NCBI GenBank assembly: GCA_943908365.1
Contig: CALTTH010000002.1
Span: 1 to 64,000 of the forward strand
DNA from: an uncultured Hyphomicrobiales bacterium
GTDB lineage: Bacteria; Pseudomonadota; Alphaproteobacteria; Rhizobiales; Rhizobiaceae
Direction of reading: 5' to 3'
Length of the DNA: 64,000 bases
The position numbers were made by a program, and so were the translations under genes. Positions 42,110 through 51,386 of the stretch are shown here, piece after piece (position 1 is the first letter of the stretch; every line of letters begins with the position of its first letter). The notes beneath the pieces are model-generated. The model worked only from the letters and a program-made list of their open reading frames with translations, searched no databases and was not told the DNA's origin.

Positions 42110-42994
42110 TCAAATACCGCGGTCGAGACCGTCGCCGCTGTCACCATGGTCATGCTCTTCGATCGTCAACGTTCCATAGCGCTTGTGCCAGATACGAGCA
42201 CTGAAGGGCAGGAAGGTCAGATAGGCGAGCACTGTGAGGATCAGGATTTCCCAGGTGAAGCTCATCAAGAGCGCCACATAGAGCACCACGATCAGAATCG
42301 CTGGAAGCACGAGATCGCGACGGATACGGCTTTCCGATTTGCCCGACCAGACGGGCAGGCGGCTTATCAGCAGATAACCAATCAGCACCGTGTAGGCGGC
42401 AGCGATGTGGGCGAACGTCCTGCTCGGCTCGACGCCAATAAAACCGATATAGACGGGAAGCAGCACCAGCATCGCACCCATGGGTGCGGGGACGCCGACG
42501 AAGAACTCGTTCTGCCAGGGTGCCTTGACCTCGCGCTCGATCATCACATTGAAGCGCGCCAGGCGCAGTCCGGCGGCGATGACGTAGATGAGGGCTGCAA
42601 TCCAGCCAAGCGAGCGGGCTTGATCAAGGAGATAGGCATAGACGACGAGGGCAGGGGCAACGCCGAAATTGACGATATCGGCCAGCGAATCCATCTGGGC
42701 ACCAAACTTGGACGTCGCCTTCATCATGCGCGCCAGGCGTCCGTCGATGCCGTCGAGGAAGGCGGCGAGCAGCACCATGGCAACTGCAAGCTCGAAGCGA
42801 CCTTCAAAGGCAAGACGAACGCCGCTGAGGCCCGCGCAGATCGCCAGCACGGTGACAAGGTTTGGGATGACGAGACGAAGCGGAATTTCGCGAAGCCGCG
42901 GGCCTCGTCCGCTATCCTGGCTGACCTCGTGCTTGCCGTTGATGCCTGGCTGTGGCGCTGGCTCGTCCATCGAACGCTCTCCCTGATGTGTCAT
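42110..42994 (-). CDS. pssA: CDP-diacylglycerol-serine O-phosphatidyltransferase
   Basis: Makes phosphatidylserine from CDP-diacylglycerol and serine. 294 residues, multi-pass inner-membrane protein of the CDP-alcohol phosphatidyltransferase family with the DGxxAR(8)Gx3Dx3D motif visible as DGIDGRLARMMKATSKFGAQ then MDSLAD. The start overlaps the psd stop by ATGA; a second ATG at 42970 has its own GGAG and could also be used. The pair provides phosphatidylethanolamine. Confidence 0.95.
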   Translation of the reverse strand: MTHQGERSMDEPAPQPGINGKHEVSQDSGRGPRLREIPLRLVIPNLVTVLAICAGLSGVRLAFEGRFELAVAMVLLAAFLDGIDGRLARMMKATSKFGAQMDSLADIVNFGVAPALVVYAYLLDQARSLGWIAALIYVIAAGLRLARFNVMIEREVKAPWQNEFFVGVPAPMGAMLVLLPVYIGFIGVEPSRTFAHIAAAYTVLIGYLLISRLPVWSGKSESRIRRDLVLPAILIVVLYVALLMSFTWEILILTVLAYLTFLPFSARIWHKRYGTLTIEEHDHGDSGDGLDRGI

Positions 42995-43692
42995 CAGCCG
43001 CGACGGCTGATGACGGCGCCCTTGGCAGAGCCGAATTCGGCGAGAACGGTTTCACCGGCAATTGCCGTCTGACCGACGGATACCCGCGGAGAGAAACCTT
43101 CCGGCAGGAAAATATCGAGGCGGGATCCGAAGCGGATGAGACCGAAGCGCTCACCGGCATCGACCGGTTCGTTCGGCTTGACCCAGCAGATGATGCGACG
43201 CGCGACCATGCCGGCAATCTGCACGACGCCGACGCGGCCATGCGCGGTTTCGATCACGAGCCCGTTGCGCTCATTGTCTTCGGATGCCTTGTCGAGATCG
43301 GCATTGAGGAAGAGGCCCGGGCGATAGGCGACATTGACGATGCGTCCACGAACCGGCGAGCGGTTCACGTGGCAGTTGAACACGTTCATGAACACTGAAA
43401 CGCGCACCATCGGCTCCTTGCCGAGTTCCAGTTCCAGTGGCGGAACCACCGTCTGGATTGCGGACACTGTGCCATCGGCCGGGCTGATGATCAGCTCGTC
43501 ATCCTGAGGCGTGACGCGCTCAGGATCGCGGAAGAAGTAGGCGCACCAGGCGGTCAGAACCATGCCGATCCAGAAAAGAGGTTCGGCGATCCAGCCGAGC
43601 ACCAGCGATGCCACGAAGAAGGCGGCAACGAAAATGTAGCCTTCCTTGTGGATCGGAACGAGGGTGTTACGAATGGTATCGAACAGGTTCAT
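42994..43692 (-). CDS. psd: phosphatidylserine decarboxylase proenzyme
   Basis: Decarboxylates phosphatidylserine to phosphatidylethanolamine. 232 residues of the short Sinorhizobium-like type. The self-cleavage site that yields the pyruvoyl group is the Gly-Ser in IRFGSRLDIF near the C-terminus. Membrane segments lie in the N-terminal 50 residues. It is the upstream partner of pssA, with a 3-base overlap. Confidence 0.95.
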   Translation of the reverse strand: MNLFDTIRNTLVPIHKEGYIFVAAFFVASLVLGWIAEPLFWIGMVLTAWCAYFFRDPERVTPQDDELIISPADGTVSAIQTVVPPLELELGKEPMVRVSVFMNVFNCHVNRSPVRGRIVNVAYRPGLFLNADLDKASEDNERNGLVIETAHGRVGVVQIAGMVARRIICWVKPNEPVDAGERFGLIRFGSRLDIFLPEGFSPRVSVGQTAIAGETVLAEFGSAKGAVISRRG

Positions 43693-43938
43693 GGGTCTTT
43701 CTTCTCCGAAGTTTCTTTATCGGCCTTTGCGACATGCGCCACGAAGGACGCTCCCGCTTGGACCTCGATTTGCCTGCACGCCCGAGGGCAAAAACTTGGC
43801 GCGTTCCGCAAGACATGCACCATATAGTCGTTTCTCGACAATATTCACGTCTCAAGGCGACAAAACACGCATAGGTGACTACAGGCAAACGGCGTCACGA
43901 GCAATGGTGCGCAGCGGCTGGGCCGGTTTATACCACGG

Positions 43939-45825
43939 TCAATGCGCGGGTTCGCCGCGATCCACGACGCCAAGGTCGTCCTTCTCGCGAACTTCCCGCA
44001 GCCGTTCCTCGGCCTGGATCGCTTCGCGCTGACGGCTCCACATCGAGGCGTAGAGACCACCGGCTAGCATCAGTGACGAATGGGTACCGCGCTCGGCGAT
44101 GTTTCCATCCTTCAGAACGATGATCTCATCTGCACCGATCACGGTGGAGAGGCGGTGAGCGATTACCAGCGTGGTGCGGTTTTGCGAGACCACATCCAGC
44201 GCGCTTTGGATTTCCTGTTCCGTATGGGTGTCGAGCGCCGATGTCGCCTCGTCGAGGATGAGGATCGGTGGGGCCTTCAGGATTGTACGAGCAATCGCAA
44301 CACGCTGCTTTTCGCCGCCGGAGAGCTTCAGGCCGCGCTCGCCGACCATGGTCTGAAACCCGTCCGGCAACTTGCTGATGAAGCCGCTGATCTGCGCCGC
44401 ATTGGCTGCAGCCGTGACATCGGCGTCGGGTGCGTCGGGGCGGCCGTAGCGAATGTTGTAGGCCAGCGTGTCGTTGAACAGCACCGTATCTTGAGGAACC
44501 ATGCCGACCACTGCGCGCAGGCTTTTCTGCGTCACGTCACGAATGTCCTGGCCGTCGATAGTAATCGAACCGCCTTGGATATCGTAGAAACGGTAAAGCA
44601 GGCGCGAGATCGTCGATTTCCCTGCTCCGGACGGTCCGACAATGGCAATAGTCTTGCCGGCGGGCACATCGAAGGAGATGCCCTTGAGGATCGGACGCTC
44701 GGGATCATAGGAAAACAGCACGTCCTTAAAGCTGACAGCGCCCGCACCGATTTGGAGCGGCTTGGCATCCGGTGCATCCACAACCTCCGCCTCGACTTCA
44801 AGAAGATCGAACATCTGCTCGATATCCGTCAGTCCCTGGCGGATTTCGCGATAGACGAAGCCGATGAAGTTGAGCGGCACGGAAAGCTGGAGAAGCAGCG
44901 CATTGATAAAGACGAAGTCGCCGATGGTCTGCTCGCCACGCTGAACCGCAAGTGCCGACATCACCATCATCACGAGCGAACCAAGACCGAAGATGACGCC
45001 CTGGCCGAAGTTGAGCCAGCCGAGCGACGTCCAGATGGCGACGGCAGACTTCTCGTAACGCGCCATGGAGGCATCGAAGCGCTGGGCTTCCATGTCTTCA
45101 TTGCCGAAATATTTCACCGTTTCGAAGTTGAGAAGCGAGTCGATCGCCTTGGTGTTGGCGTCGGTATCGCTATCATTCATCGACCGGCGAATGGAAATGC
45201 GCCAGTTGCTGGCTTTGACCGTAAACCAGATATAGGCCCAGACGGTCACGACGGTGACGAAGACATACCAGAAGCCATAGGACATCCAGAAAATCGCCGC
45301 CGTCAGCAGGAATTCGATGAATGTCGGTGCGGTGTTAAGGATGGTGAAACGCACGATGGTTTCGATGCCCTTCGTGCCACGCTCGATGATGCGTGAAAGA
45401 CCGCCCGTCTTGCGCTCGAGATGAAAGCGCAGCGATAGCTGGTGCATGTGCACGAAGGTCTTGTAGGCAAGCTGGCGCACCGCGTGCTGACCAACGCTGG
45501 CGAAGAGTGAATCCCGAAGCTGGTTGAAACCGATCTGGATAATGCGGGTGATGTTATAGGCGATGACCAGCGCAACCGCACCCAGCAGGAAGACGGGCAG
45601 CAGCCCTGCCATATCGACCTTGCCATTCAGTGCATCGGTCGCCCATTTGAAGAAATAGGGAACGGAGATCAGCACCAGCTTGGCAACGAGCAGAAAGAAG
45701 GTTGCCCAGACCACTCGCATCTTCAGATCGGGTCTGCCCTCGGGCCACATATAGGGCCACAGGTTGACAATGGTCTGCATCGGATTGCTGGAATCCGCTG
45801 AAATCGTCTTCTTCTTGTCGGCCAT
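43939..45825 (-). CDS. Atm1/HMT1-type ABC exporter
   Basis: 628-residue half-transporter: a six-helix membrane domain (about 25-320) then an ATPase with Walker A GPSGAGKST, signature LSGGEKQRVAIART, Walker B PPILILDEATSALD and IAHRLSTV. Sequence features such as NRTTLVIAHRLSTVIGADEI and the membrane-domain motif (SLRFHLERKTGGLSRIIERG) fit the Atm1/AtmA subfamily, which exports glutathione-linked compounds connected with iron-sulfur biology or metals. The ATG at 45825 follows GGAG. Function as homodimer is expected. Confidence 0.93.
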   Translation of the reverse strand: MADKKKTISADSSNPMQTIVNLWPYMWPEGRPDLKMRVVWATFFLLVAKLVLISVPYFFKWATDALNGKVDMAGLLPVFLLGAVALVIAYNITRIIQIGFNQLRDSLFASVGQHAVRQLAYKTFVHMHQLSLRFHLERKTGGLSRIIERGTKGIETIVRFTILNTAPTFIEFLLTAAIFWMSYGFWYVFVTVVTVWAYIWFTVKASNWRISIRRSMNDSDTDANTKAIDSLLNFETVKYFGNEDMEAQRFDASMARYEKSAVAIWTSLGWLNFGQGVIFGLGSLVMMVMSALAVQRGEQTIGDFVFINALLLQLSVPLNFIGFVYREIRQGLTDIEQMFDLLEVEAEVVDAPDAKPLQIGAGAVSFKDVLFSYDPERPILKGISFDVPAGKTIAIVGPSGAGKSTISRLLYRFYDIQGGSITIDGQDIRDVTQKSLRAVVGMVPQDTVLFNDTLAYNIRYGRPDAPDADVTAAANAAQISGFISKLPDGFQTMVGERGLKLSGGEKQRVAIARTILKAPPILILDEATSALDTHTEQEIQSALDVVSQNRTTLVIAHRLSTVIGADEIIVLKDGNIAERGTHSSLMLAGGLYASMWSRQREAIQAEERLREVREKDDLGVVDRGEPAH

Positions 45826-45941
45826 GCTCTGCTCCGGCGTCTGCCGGGATGCAGACAGCAAGACGGCGGCCCTGATGAGCCGCCGTTGTCTAAATTAGAT
45901 AGTGTCCTCACAGGGCATTTGCAATGCCCTTGGTCCTGTTC

Positions 45942-47993
45942 TTACCGTGTCTTCAACCGGTTGCGGTGGATCTCCTCGGCATTTGGCAGCGCCTTCTCAG
46001 GGACGTCGAAAATCTGGCCTGGCTCGATCAGATCCGGGTTCCGGATTTGCTGCTGATTGGCAAGGTAGATGGTGGTGTAACGCACGCCCTGACCATAGAC
46101 GCGACGTGATATTTGCCACAGCGTATCGCCACGACGAATGATCACCGCGCTGTCGCTGTGCGCAAGCGGCGCCTGCTCGAAGGTCTTCGTACCGGATGCA
46201 TCGGTCGCCGGAGCGCCGGCATTTGACGGCGCAGATGGTGCGGGAGAGGCTGCGTTCAACTCTGCGAAGCGCTCGGTCAGGCCGGCAATGGCCTTGCCGA
46301 CAGCCGCGACATCGTTTGGCAGAGCTTCTACAAGCGAAAGCAGCGAACGCGCCTTGCGAGAAATCTCGGCAGCAAATTCGGTAAAGGCCGGATCGGCAGA
46401 GGCTGCAGTGCGGAACTCTGAGAGTGAGCGCAGGGCGATAACCGTTGCAGACTTCGCAGCCGCGACCTCGTCCAGCGTCGGCGTCTTGCCGTCCCTAAAG
46501 AGACCGGAAAGGATAGCGAAGGCCTTCGACACTTCCGTGCGCAGCGCTTCGAACGCAGCCTGATCGGTGACAGCGGCCGGAGCTTTGCCGGATGCCGTCG
46601 CATTCTGCTGAGCGGCAGATGCGCCGGATGGCTGCATGGCAACCGTGGCCTGATCCGTCTCCGGGCGAGAGAACGGCACGCGAACACGCACCGTCACCTT
46701 GCCGGACGCATCGAGCGCTTCCGCCGTGATGATGTGACTGCCGACTGAAAGCTGGATGTCGCCTTCAACGACAAAGCTGCCGGAGGCTTCTGCCTTGCTT
46801 TCGCCGACACGGGTATCGTCCACCAGGGCGCGGATCGTTGTGCCCGCGGGCGCAGAGCCGGCGATATAAATTTTCGAGCCATCGAACTCTACGGCGGTGA
46901 CGCGCACGGACGCAGTTTCAGGAGCGGCGTTGGCCGGCGCTGCATTGCCGCTCTGTGCGGCGTTCGCAGGCGCTTGTGTGCCGTCTGCAGCAGGTGGTGT
47001 AGCTTGCGCTTGCAGGGCAGGCGGAGCGGCTTCCGGCATGGTCAGAACGCGGCTGGCCTTGCCAGGTGTCGTGACCATCGCAAGCAGATCTCCGTTCTTT
47101 TGGGCGGGGACGGACACGGTCGCCACTTCACTGGACTCGGAGACTTTGCCGTCCTTGCCGGTTGCGCGCAGCACCAGTTCATGGTCGCCGGGGGGGAGTG
47201 GATTGTCGAGAACGGCTGCGAAATCGCCGCTGCCCTCAACGGGGGTCTTGGCGATAACCTCACCCTTGTTGACGATTTCGAGCTGCGAACCTGGCTGCGC
47301 CTTGCCGGCAATCACTGCCGAACCATCCGGCTCGACGCGCAAAACGTCGAACGTCGGAAGCTGAGCCGCATCGCCGGTGGTTGTCGGTGCCGATGGTGTT
47401 GCGGGCTGTGCAGGCGTCTGGACCGGCTGAGGTGCTGCGGCAGGCGCTTCCGTTCGAGGGGCGCCATCATCCGTGCCGGCGAACACGCCGGCAAGACGGC
47501 GGACTTGAGCTGCGGCCGCTGCGGCATCTGTCGGCAAGCTGCGAAGATAGGCCGTGGTCCGCTCGGCTGCCGTACGCGCAGTCGTGATCAGACGCGAGGT
47601 CGTCTCATCGAGCGATTCCGGGATATCGATATTTTCCAACTCGCGAAGCGAGTCTTCGACCTGCTTGCGGGCGGCAGCAAACTCTTCATTCGAGGGCACC
47701 TTGCTGTCGGCAAAGAGGTTGCTCATATCCTTGATAGACTTGTTGGCGGATTCCGCCAGACGGCCAACCTTTTCGGCAATATTGGTCGTGTCCTTGGCGG
47801 CATCCGACAGAAGATCGCCCGCCTTTTCGCTGCCCATCTCGACGCTGTTCTTGACGGCATTGCTGGCTTCGTTGATGGCGTCGCCGATCGGCTTGTCATC
47901 ACCGGACATGCGAGGAAGAACGAAGAAGACCATGAGCAGCGTGGCAATGCCGAGCACGACAAGCGCCAACAATCCAGCTCTTTTATTTTTCAT
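45942..47993 (-). CDS. membrane-anchored LysM protein
   Basis: 683 residues. One N-terminal membrane anchor (about 6-27, LLALVVLGIATLLMVFFVL), a long Ala/Glu/Pro-rich helical and low-complexity periplasmic part including several Big-like or FHA-free beta repeats (SAVIAGKAQPGSQLEIVNKG; KIYIAGSAPAGTTIRALVDD), and a C-terminal LysM domain (IIRRGDTLWQISRRVYGQGV, then NPDLIEPGQIFDVP) that binds peptidoglycan. Probably an envelope-organising protein. ATG at 47993. It is divergent from the LOG-type gene. Confidence 0.9.
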   Translation of the reverse strand: MKNKRAGLLALVVLGIATLLMVFFVLPRMSGDDKPIGDAINEASNAVKNSVEMGSEKAGDLLSDAAKDTTNIAEKVGRLAESANKSIKDMSNLFADSKVPSNEEFAAARKQVEDSLRELENIDIPESLDETTSRLITTARTAAERTTAYLRSLPTDAAAAAAQVRRLAGVFAGTDDGAPRTEAPAAAPQPVQTPAQPATPSAPTTTGDAAQLPTFDVLRVEPDGSAVIAGKAQPGSQLEIVNKGEVIAKTPVEGSGDFAAVLDNPLPPGDHELVLRATGKDGKVSESSEVATVSVPAQKNGDLLAMVTTPGKASRVLTMPEAAPPALQAQATPPAADGTQAPANAAQSGNAAPANAAPETASVRVTAVEFDGSKIYIAGSAPAGTTIRALVDDTRVGESKAEASGSFVVEGDIQLSVGSHIITAEALDASGKVTVRVRVPFSRPETDQATVAMQPSGASAAQQNATASGKAPAAVTDQAAFEALRTEVSKAFAILSGLFRDGKTPTLDEVAAAKSATVIALRSLSEFRTAASADPAFTEFAAEISRKARSLLSLVEALPNDVAAVGKAIAGLTERFAELNAASPAPSAPSNAGAPATDASGTKTFEQAPLAHSDSAVIIRRGDTLWQISRRVYGQGVRYTTIYLANQQQIRNPDLIEPGQIFDVPEKALPNAEEIHRNRLKTR

Positions 47994-48148
47994 TATGTGT
48001 CTCCAGATCATTCTTCGCAATATTATCGTGGATTGCTAGCGTTTTAGCGCTTTTCATACAAGCGTCACCTCCGCCAAAGCGCCGCGTTTGTCGTATCTTC
48101 CCCCAAAATTTCTTGACGGAATTGACCCTGCGTAGTTCGGTGCCCGCC

Positions 48149-48769
48149 ATGACACATGAAAACCATTCGATTCGATCCATCTGCGTCTATTGCGGCTCTC
48201 AGCCCGGGCGCGATCCCGCCCATATGGAAGCAGGCCGCAACCTTGGGAAATCCCTGGCCGAAAACGGCATTCGCCTCGTCTATGGTGGCGGCACCAAGGG
48301 CATCATGGGTGCGGTCGCAAGCGGCGTTCTGTCAAACGGCGGCGAAGTAACGGGCATCATACCCGAGTTTCTCGTGGATATGGAAGCGACACGCCACTCT
48401 CTTGGCCAATTGAACGAACTTGTGATCACCAAGGACATGCATGAGCGCAAGCACATGATGTTCGAGCGCGCGGATGCATTCGTCACTTTGCCCGGCGGCA
48501 TCGGCACCGTAGAAGAGATCGTCGAGATCATGACCTGGGCGCAGCTTGGTCGTCACGCCAAGCCCATGGTCTTTGCCAATATCAACGGTTTCTGGGACCC
48601 TATGCTGGAACTGATCCGCCATATGCGCGATCAAGGGTTCATCCACCGTGCTCATTTGCTGAACCCGCTGGTGATCAACCGGATCGACGATATCGTGCCG
48701 GCCATCATCGAGCGTGCCGTGTCACAGCAAAATCCGGAAGGCGACCCTTCGGTGATTGCTAAGCTTTGA
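48149..48769 (+). CDS. LOG-family protein (TIGR00730)
   Basis: 206-residue Rossmann-fold protein of the lysine-decarboxylase-like LOG family with the diagnostic LPGGIGTVEE motif and YGGGTKGIMG. LOG enzymes remove ribose 5-phosphate from cytokinin nucleotides or from AMP (phosphoribohydrolase). The ATG at 48149 gives the usual N-terminus (IRSICVYCGS); the ribosome site is weak. A clear terminator follows. Confidence 0.92.
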   Translation: MTHENHSIRSICVYCGSQPGRDPAHMEAGRNLGKSLAENGIRLVYGGGTKGIMGAVASGVLSNGGEVTGIIPEFLVDMEATRHSLGQLNELVITKDMHERKHMMFERADAFVTLPGGIGTVEEIVEIMTWAQLGRHAKPMVFANINGFWDPMLELIRHMRDQGFIHRAHLLNPLVINRIDDIVPAIIERAVSQQNPEGDPSVIAKL

Positions 48770-48777
48770 AGCTTAAC

Positions 48778-48802
48778 GCTGCCGGTCAACCGGCAGCTTT
48801 GC
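48778..48802 (+). terminator. terminator of the LOG-family gene, overlapping rarD 3' end
   Basis: GCTGCCGG and CCGGCAGC perfect 8-bp arms with loop TCAA followed by TTT. The hairpin overlaps the last codons of the convergent rarD gene. Confidence 0.8.
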
Positions 48803-49700
48803 CTTTCATCAGGCTCGGCAGTGTATAGACCGCCAGTGCCGCCCAGATCATCGTGAAGGCGATCATACGCACCATGTCGAACGGTTCCTTGAAGACGAAA
48901 ACCGCAATGACGAAGATCATCGATGGTGCGATATACTGCATGATGCCGATGGTGGAGAGCTTCAAGAGCTTGGCGCCATTACCATAGAAGATCAGAGGAA
49001 CGGCGGTGATGAGTCCGCTTGCCGCCAGAAGCCAACTATCCTGTGCTGTGCCCGCGAAAAAATGTCCTTGTCCGGTGAAGGCCAGATAGACGATGAAGGC
49101 AAGAGCGGGCGGAGTCAGTAGCAGCACCTCCAAGAGGAAGCCCTGCGTCGGCCCGATCGGCAGCGTCTTGCGGAAGAAAGCGTAAAAGCCCCAGGATACT
49201 GTCAGCGCGAGCGCCACCCAAGGCAGGCCACCGGCATTCCATGTCAAAAGCGCCACGGCAATCGCAACCAGCGAAATGGCAGCGATCTGCATGCGACTGA
49301 GCTTTTCCTTCAGGATCAAGGCGCCGAGAAGAATGCTGAACAGCGGATTGATGAAGTAGCCGAGTGCAGCATCCAGCGCGTGACCCGAGCCAATGGCCCA
49401 GATGTAGATGCCCCAGTTAACGCTGATCAGCGAAGCGGTCAGGCAGGCCATGGCAAGCATGCGAGGCGTGGTCAGCGCCTGACGGATTTCGGCGGTTCGA
49501 CCGAGAACGATCAGCACGATGGCTGCAATCGGCACCGACCAGACGACGCGGTGAACGATGACCTCGAGCGGCGAGATATGCGCTACGGCCTTCATGTAGA
49601 AGGGCAGGAAACCCCAAAGAAGATAGGCCGTCAGTGCGTAGACGAAGCCACGGACGCTATCGCCCGCTTGGGGAGCCTGAATGGTGTGGTTCATTGCCAT
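48786..49700 (-). CDS. rarD: RarD-type EamA transporter
   Basis: 304-residue inner-membrane carrier with ten hydrophobic helices of the EamA/DMT superfamily, RarD subfamily (GFVYALTAYLLWGFLPFYMK, SVNWGIYIWAIG, and IMQYIAPSMIFVIAVF). The transported compound is not known. The start ATG (49700) or the third codon ATG (49694) abuts a 10-bp inverted repeat, so no classical ribosome site can be seen. Confidence 0.92.
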   Translation of the reverse strand: MAMNHTIQAPQAGDSVRGFVYALTAYLLWGFLPFYMKAVAHISPLEVIVHRVVWSVPIAAIVLIVLGRTAEIRQALTTPRMLAMACLTASLISVNWGIYIWAIGSGHALDAALGYFINPLFSILLGALILKEKLSRMQIAAISLVAIAVALLTWNAGGLPWVALALTVSWGFYAFFRKTLPIGPTQGFLLEVLLLTPPALAFIVYLAFTGQGHFFAGTAQDSWLLAASGLITAVPLIFYGNGAKLLKLSTIGIMQYIAPSMIFVIAVFVFKEPFDMVRMIAFTMIWAALAVYTLPSLMKGKAAG

Positions 49701-49743
49701 GGGAATACTGCCAATGTGATCGGGGTCTCTTCGCAGTATTCCC
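49701..49743 (-). promoter_or_regulatory. inverted repeat abutting the rarD start codon
   Basis: GGGAATACTG (49701-49710) and CAGTATTCCC (49734-49743) are perfect 10-bp arms 23 bases apart. The near arm touches the ATG of rarD. It could be an operator or an RNA hairpin that controls translation. Confidence 0.55.
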
Positions 49744-49890
49744 CTTTGGCGTGATGTACCAATTCATTTCCGTGAAGCTTTGGTTAGAAAAGCTGCAAAT
49801 GCTCAAATAGCGAGCCTATGCGAGATGAATCAGTCTGAGAAGTGATGGCCGCAAGAAGCTGAAACACCTCCGGATTTTGCTCAATTCTAT

Positions 49891-49932
49891 CGCCGTCGCT
49901 TGATGCTCAAGGCTGAACATCAAGCGACGGCG
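49891..49932 (-). terminator. 15-bp hairpin after pip
   Basis: CGCCGTCGCTTGATG and CATCAAGCGACGGCG are perfect 15-bp arms with a 12-base loop, 8 bases after the pip stop on the minus strand. No strong T-run follows, but the stem is very stable. Confidence 0.65.
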
Positions 49933-49940
49933 GGCTGGTC

Positions 49941-50897
49941 TCACTTTCCAGCGAAGCGATCCGTTGCCCGGATCAGTTGATCGAGAATGCCGGGCTCGGT
50001 CATTGCGTGACCTGCGGCTTCGATGATGTGGAGGTCGGCCTTCGGCCAGGCCTTGGACAAGTCCCAGGCCGTCTTTGCCGGGCAGGGCATGTCATAGCGG
50101 CCGTGCACGATGACGCCCGGAATGTCCTCCAGCTTATAGGCATCGCGCAGCAACTGTCCGTCGTCGAGCCAGCCGGCATTGACAAAGAAGTGGGTTTCGA
50201 TACGAGCAAAGGCGATGGCGTAGTGATCTTCACCGAATTGATCCACGCGTGCCGGATCGGTCACCAGCGCGATCGTCGCACCTTCCCATTGGCTCCACGC
50301 CTTGGCACATTCCAGCTTCTTCTTTTCGTCCGCGCCGGTGAGATAGCGATAATAACTCGCCATCATCTGCCCGCGATCCGCCTCGGGAATAGGCGCGATG
50401 AAGGTTTCCCAACGCTCGGGATACATTTCCGAAACGCCGAATTGATAGTACCAGTCCAGTTCCCGCTTGGTCAGCAGATAGATGCCGCGCACGATCAACT
50501 CGCTGACATGCTCAGGATGGGTCTCGGCATAGGCAAGGGCCAGCGTCGAGCCCCAGGAGCCGCCGAAGACCTGCCATTTGTCATAGCCAAATTTCTCGCG
50601 CAGCTTTTCGATGTCCGCGACCAGGTGCCAGGTCGTATTGGCTTCGAGGCTGGCATGCGGCGTCGAGCGTCCGCAGCCGCGCTGGTCGAACAACACCACG
50701 TCGTAGAGAGCGGGATCGAAGACGCGGCGCTGCGTCGGGTTGACGCCACCGCCCGGGCCACCATGCAGGAAGACGGCAGGCTTGCCGCCCTTGGTGCCGA
50801 CGCGCTCCCAGTAAATCGTGTGGCCATCGCCCACATCGAGAAAGCCGGTCTCATAGGGTTCGATCTCTGGATAGAGGCCACGCAGTATCTCAGTCAT
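49941..50897 (-). CDS. pip: proline iminopeptidase
   Basis: 318-residue alpha/beta-hydrolase peptidase (S33 family) that releases N-terminal proline. HGGPGGGVNP forms the oxyanion region, the nucleophile Ser lies in FGGSWGSTLALAYA, RGCGRSTPHA is typical, and the catalytic His is in IEAAGHAMTEPG. Cytosolic. It is the last gene of a series with two GFA-family genes; the gap to the previous one is 18 bases. Confidence 0.94.
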   Translation of the reverse strand: MTEILRGLYPEIEPYETGFLDVGDGHTIYWERVGTKGGKPAVFLHGGPGGGVNPTQRRVFDPALYDVVLFDQRGCGRSTPHASLEANTTWHLVADIEKLREKFGYDKWQVFGGSWGSTLALAYAETHPEHVSELIVRGIYLLTKRELDWYYQFGVSEMYPERWETFIAPIPEADRGQMMASYYRYLTGADEKKKLECAKAWSQWEGATIALVTDPARVDQFGEDHYAIAFARIETHFFVNAGWLDDGQLLRDAYKLEDIPGVIVHGRYDMPCPAKTAWDLSKAWPKADLHIIEAAGHAMTEPGILDQLIRATDRFAGK

Positions 50898-50915
50898 GGA
50901 ATTCAGTCCTTGATG

Positions 50916-51386
50916 CTATGCCTTGTTTGCTTCGTCTTCAGGCGGCCAGACCGCGGTGTCGTGGTCTGGATGCTGATAGGAAATGATCGTGCTTTCGTCG
51001 ACGCTCTGCTTGATTTCCGGCTTGTCGAACAGCGCCTTGATCCAAGGCATCTGCATATGCGCGTTGACCTGCACCTGTGGCTCGATCTGATCGGGGTGAT
51101 CGAATGCGCCAATGGCAATCTCGACACCGCCCGGATAATGATAGGTCAGCGGCGTGCCGCATTTGTTGCAGAAGCCACGATGAATCTTGGTCGACGACCG
51201 GAAGAGGCCGGGCTGGCCGCGGGTCCATGTGAGGTGCGCCTGATCAGCCGTGACCAGCGCGCCGAAGAAATTTCCGAAATGCTTCTGGCACATGCGGCAA
51301 TGGCAAATAGAAGGCCGGCCAAGCTTGCCCGCATGAAAGCGGACCGCGCCGCACTGGCACCCACCCGAATATCCTGCCTCTCTCAT
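50916..51386 (-). CDS. GFA-family (glutathione-dependent formaldehyde-activating-like) protein
   Basis: 156 residues with the zinc-binding Cys pattern of the GFA family: GGCQCGAVRFHAG, ICHCRMCQKHFG and FCNKCGTPLTYHYP. Related proteins bind glutathione and zinc; the reaction here is unknown. The start overlaps the stop of the paralogous gene upstream by ATGA. Confidence 0.92.
   Translation of the reverse strand: MREAGYSGGCQCGAVRFHAGKLGRPSICHCRMCQKHFGNFFGALVTADQAHLTWTRGQPGLFRSSTKIHRGFCNKCGTPLTYHYPGGVEIAIGAFDHPDQIEPQVQVNAHMQMPWIKALFDKPEIKQSVDESTIISYQHPDHDTAVWPPEDEANKA

Noticed and set aside
43729..43765. GCGACATGCGCC and AAGGACGCTC near 43730-43755, similar to parts of the type A and B repeats
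   Set aside because: Only short pieces match, in the wrong arrangement, so it is not supportable as a repeat copy.
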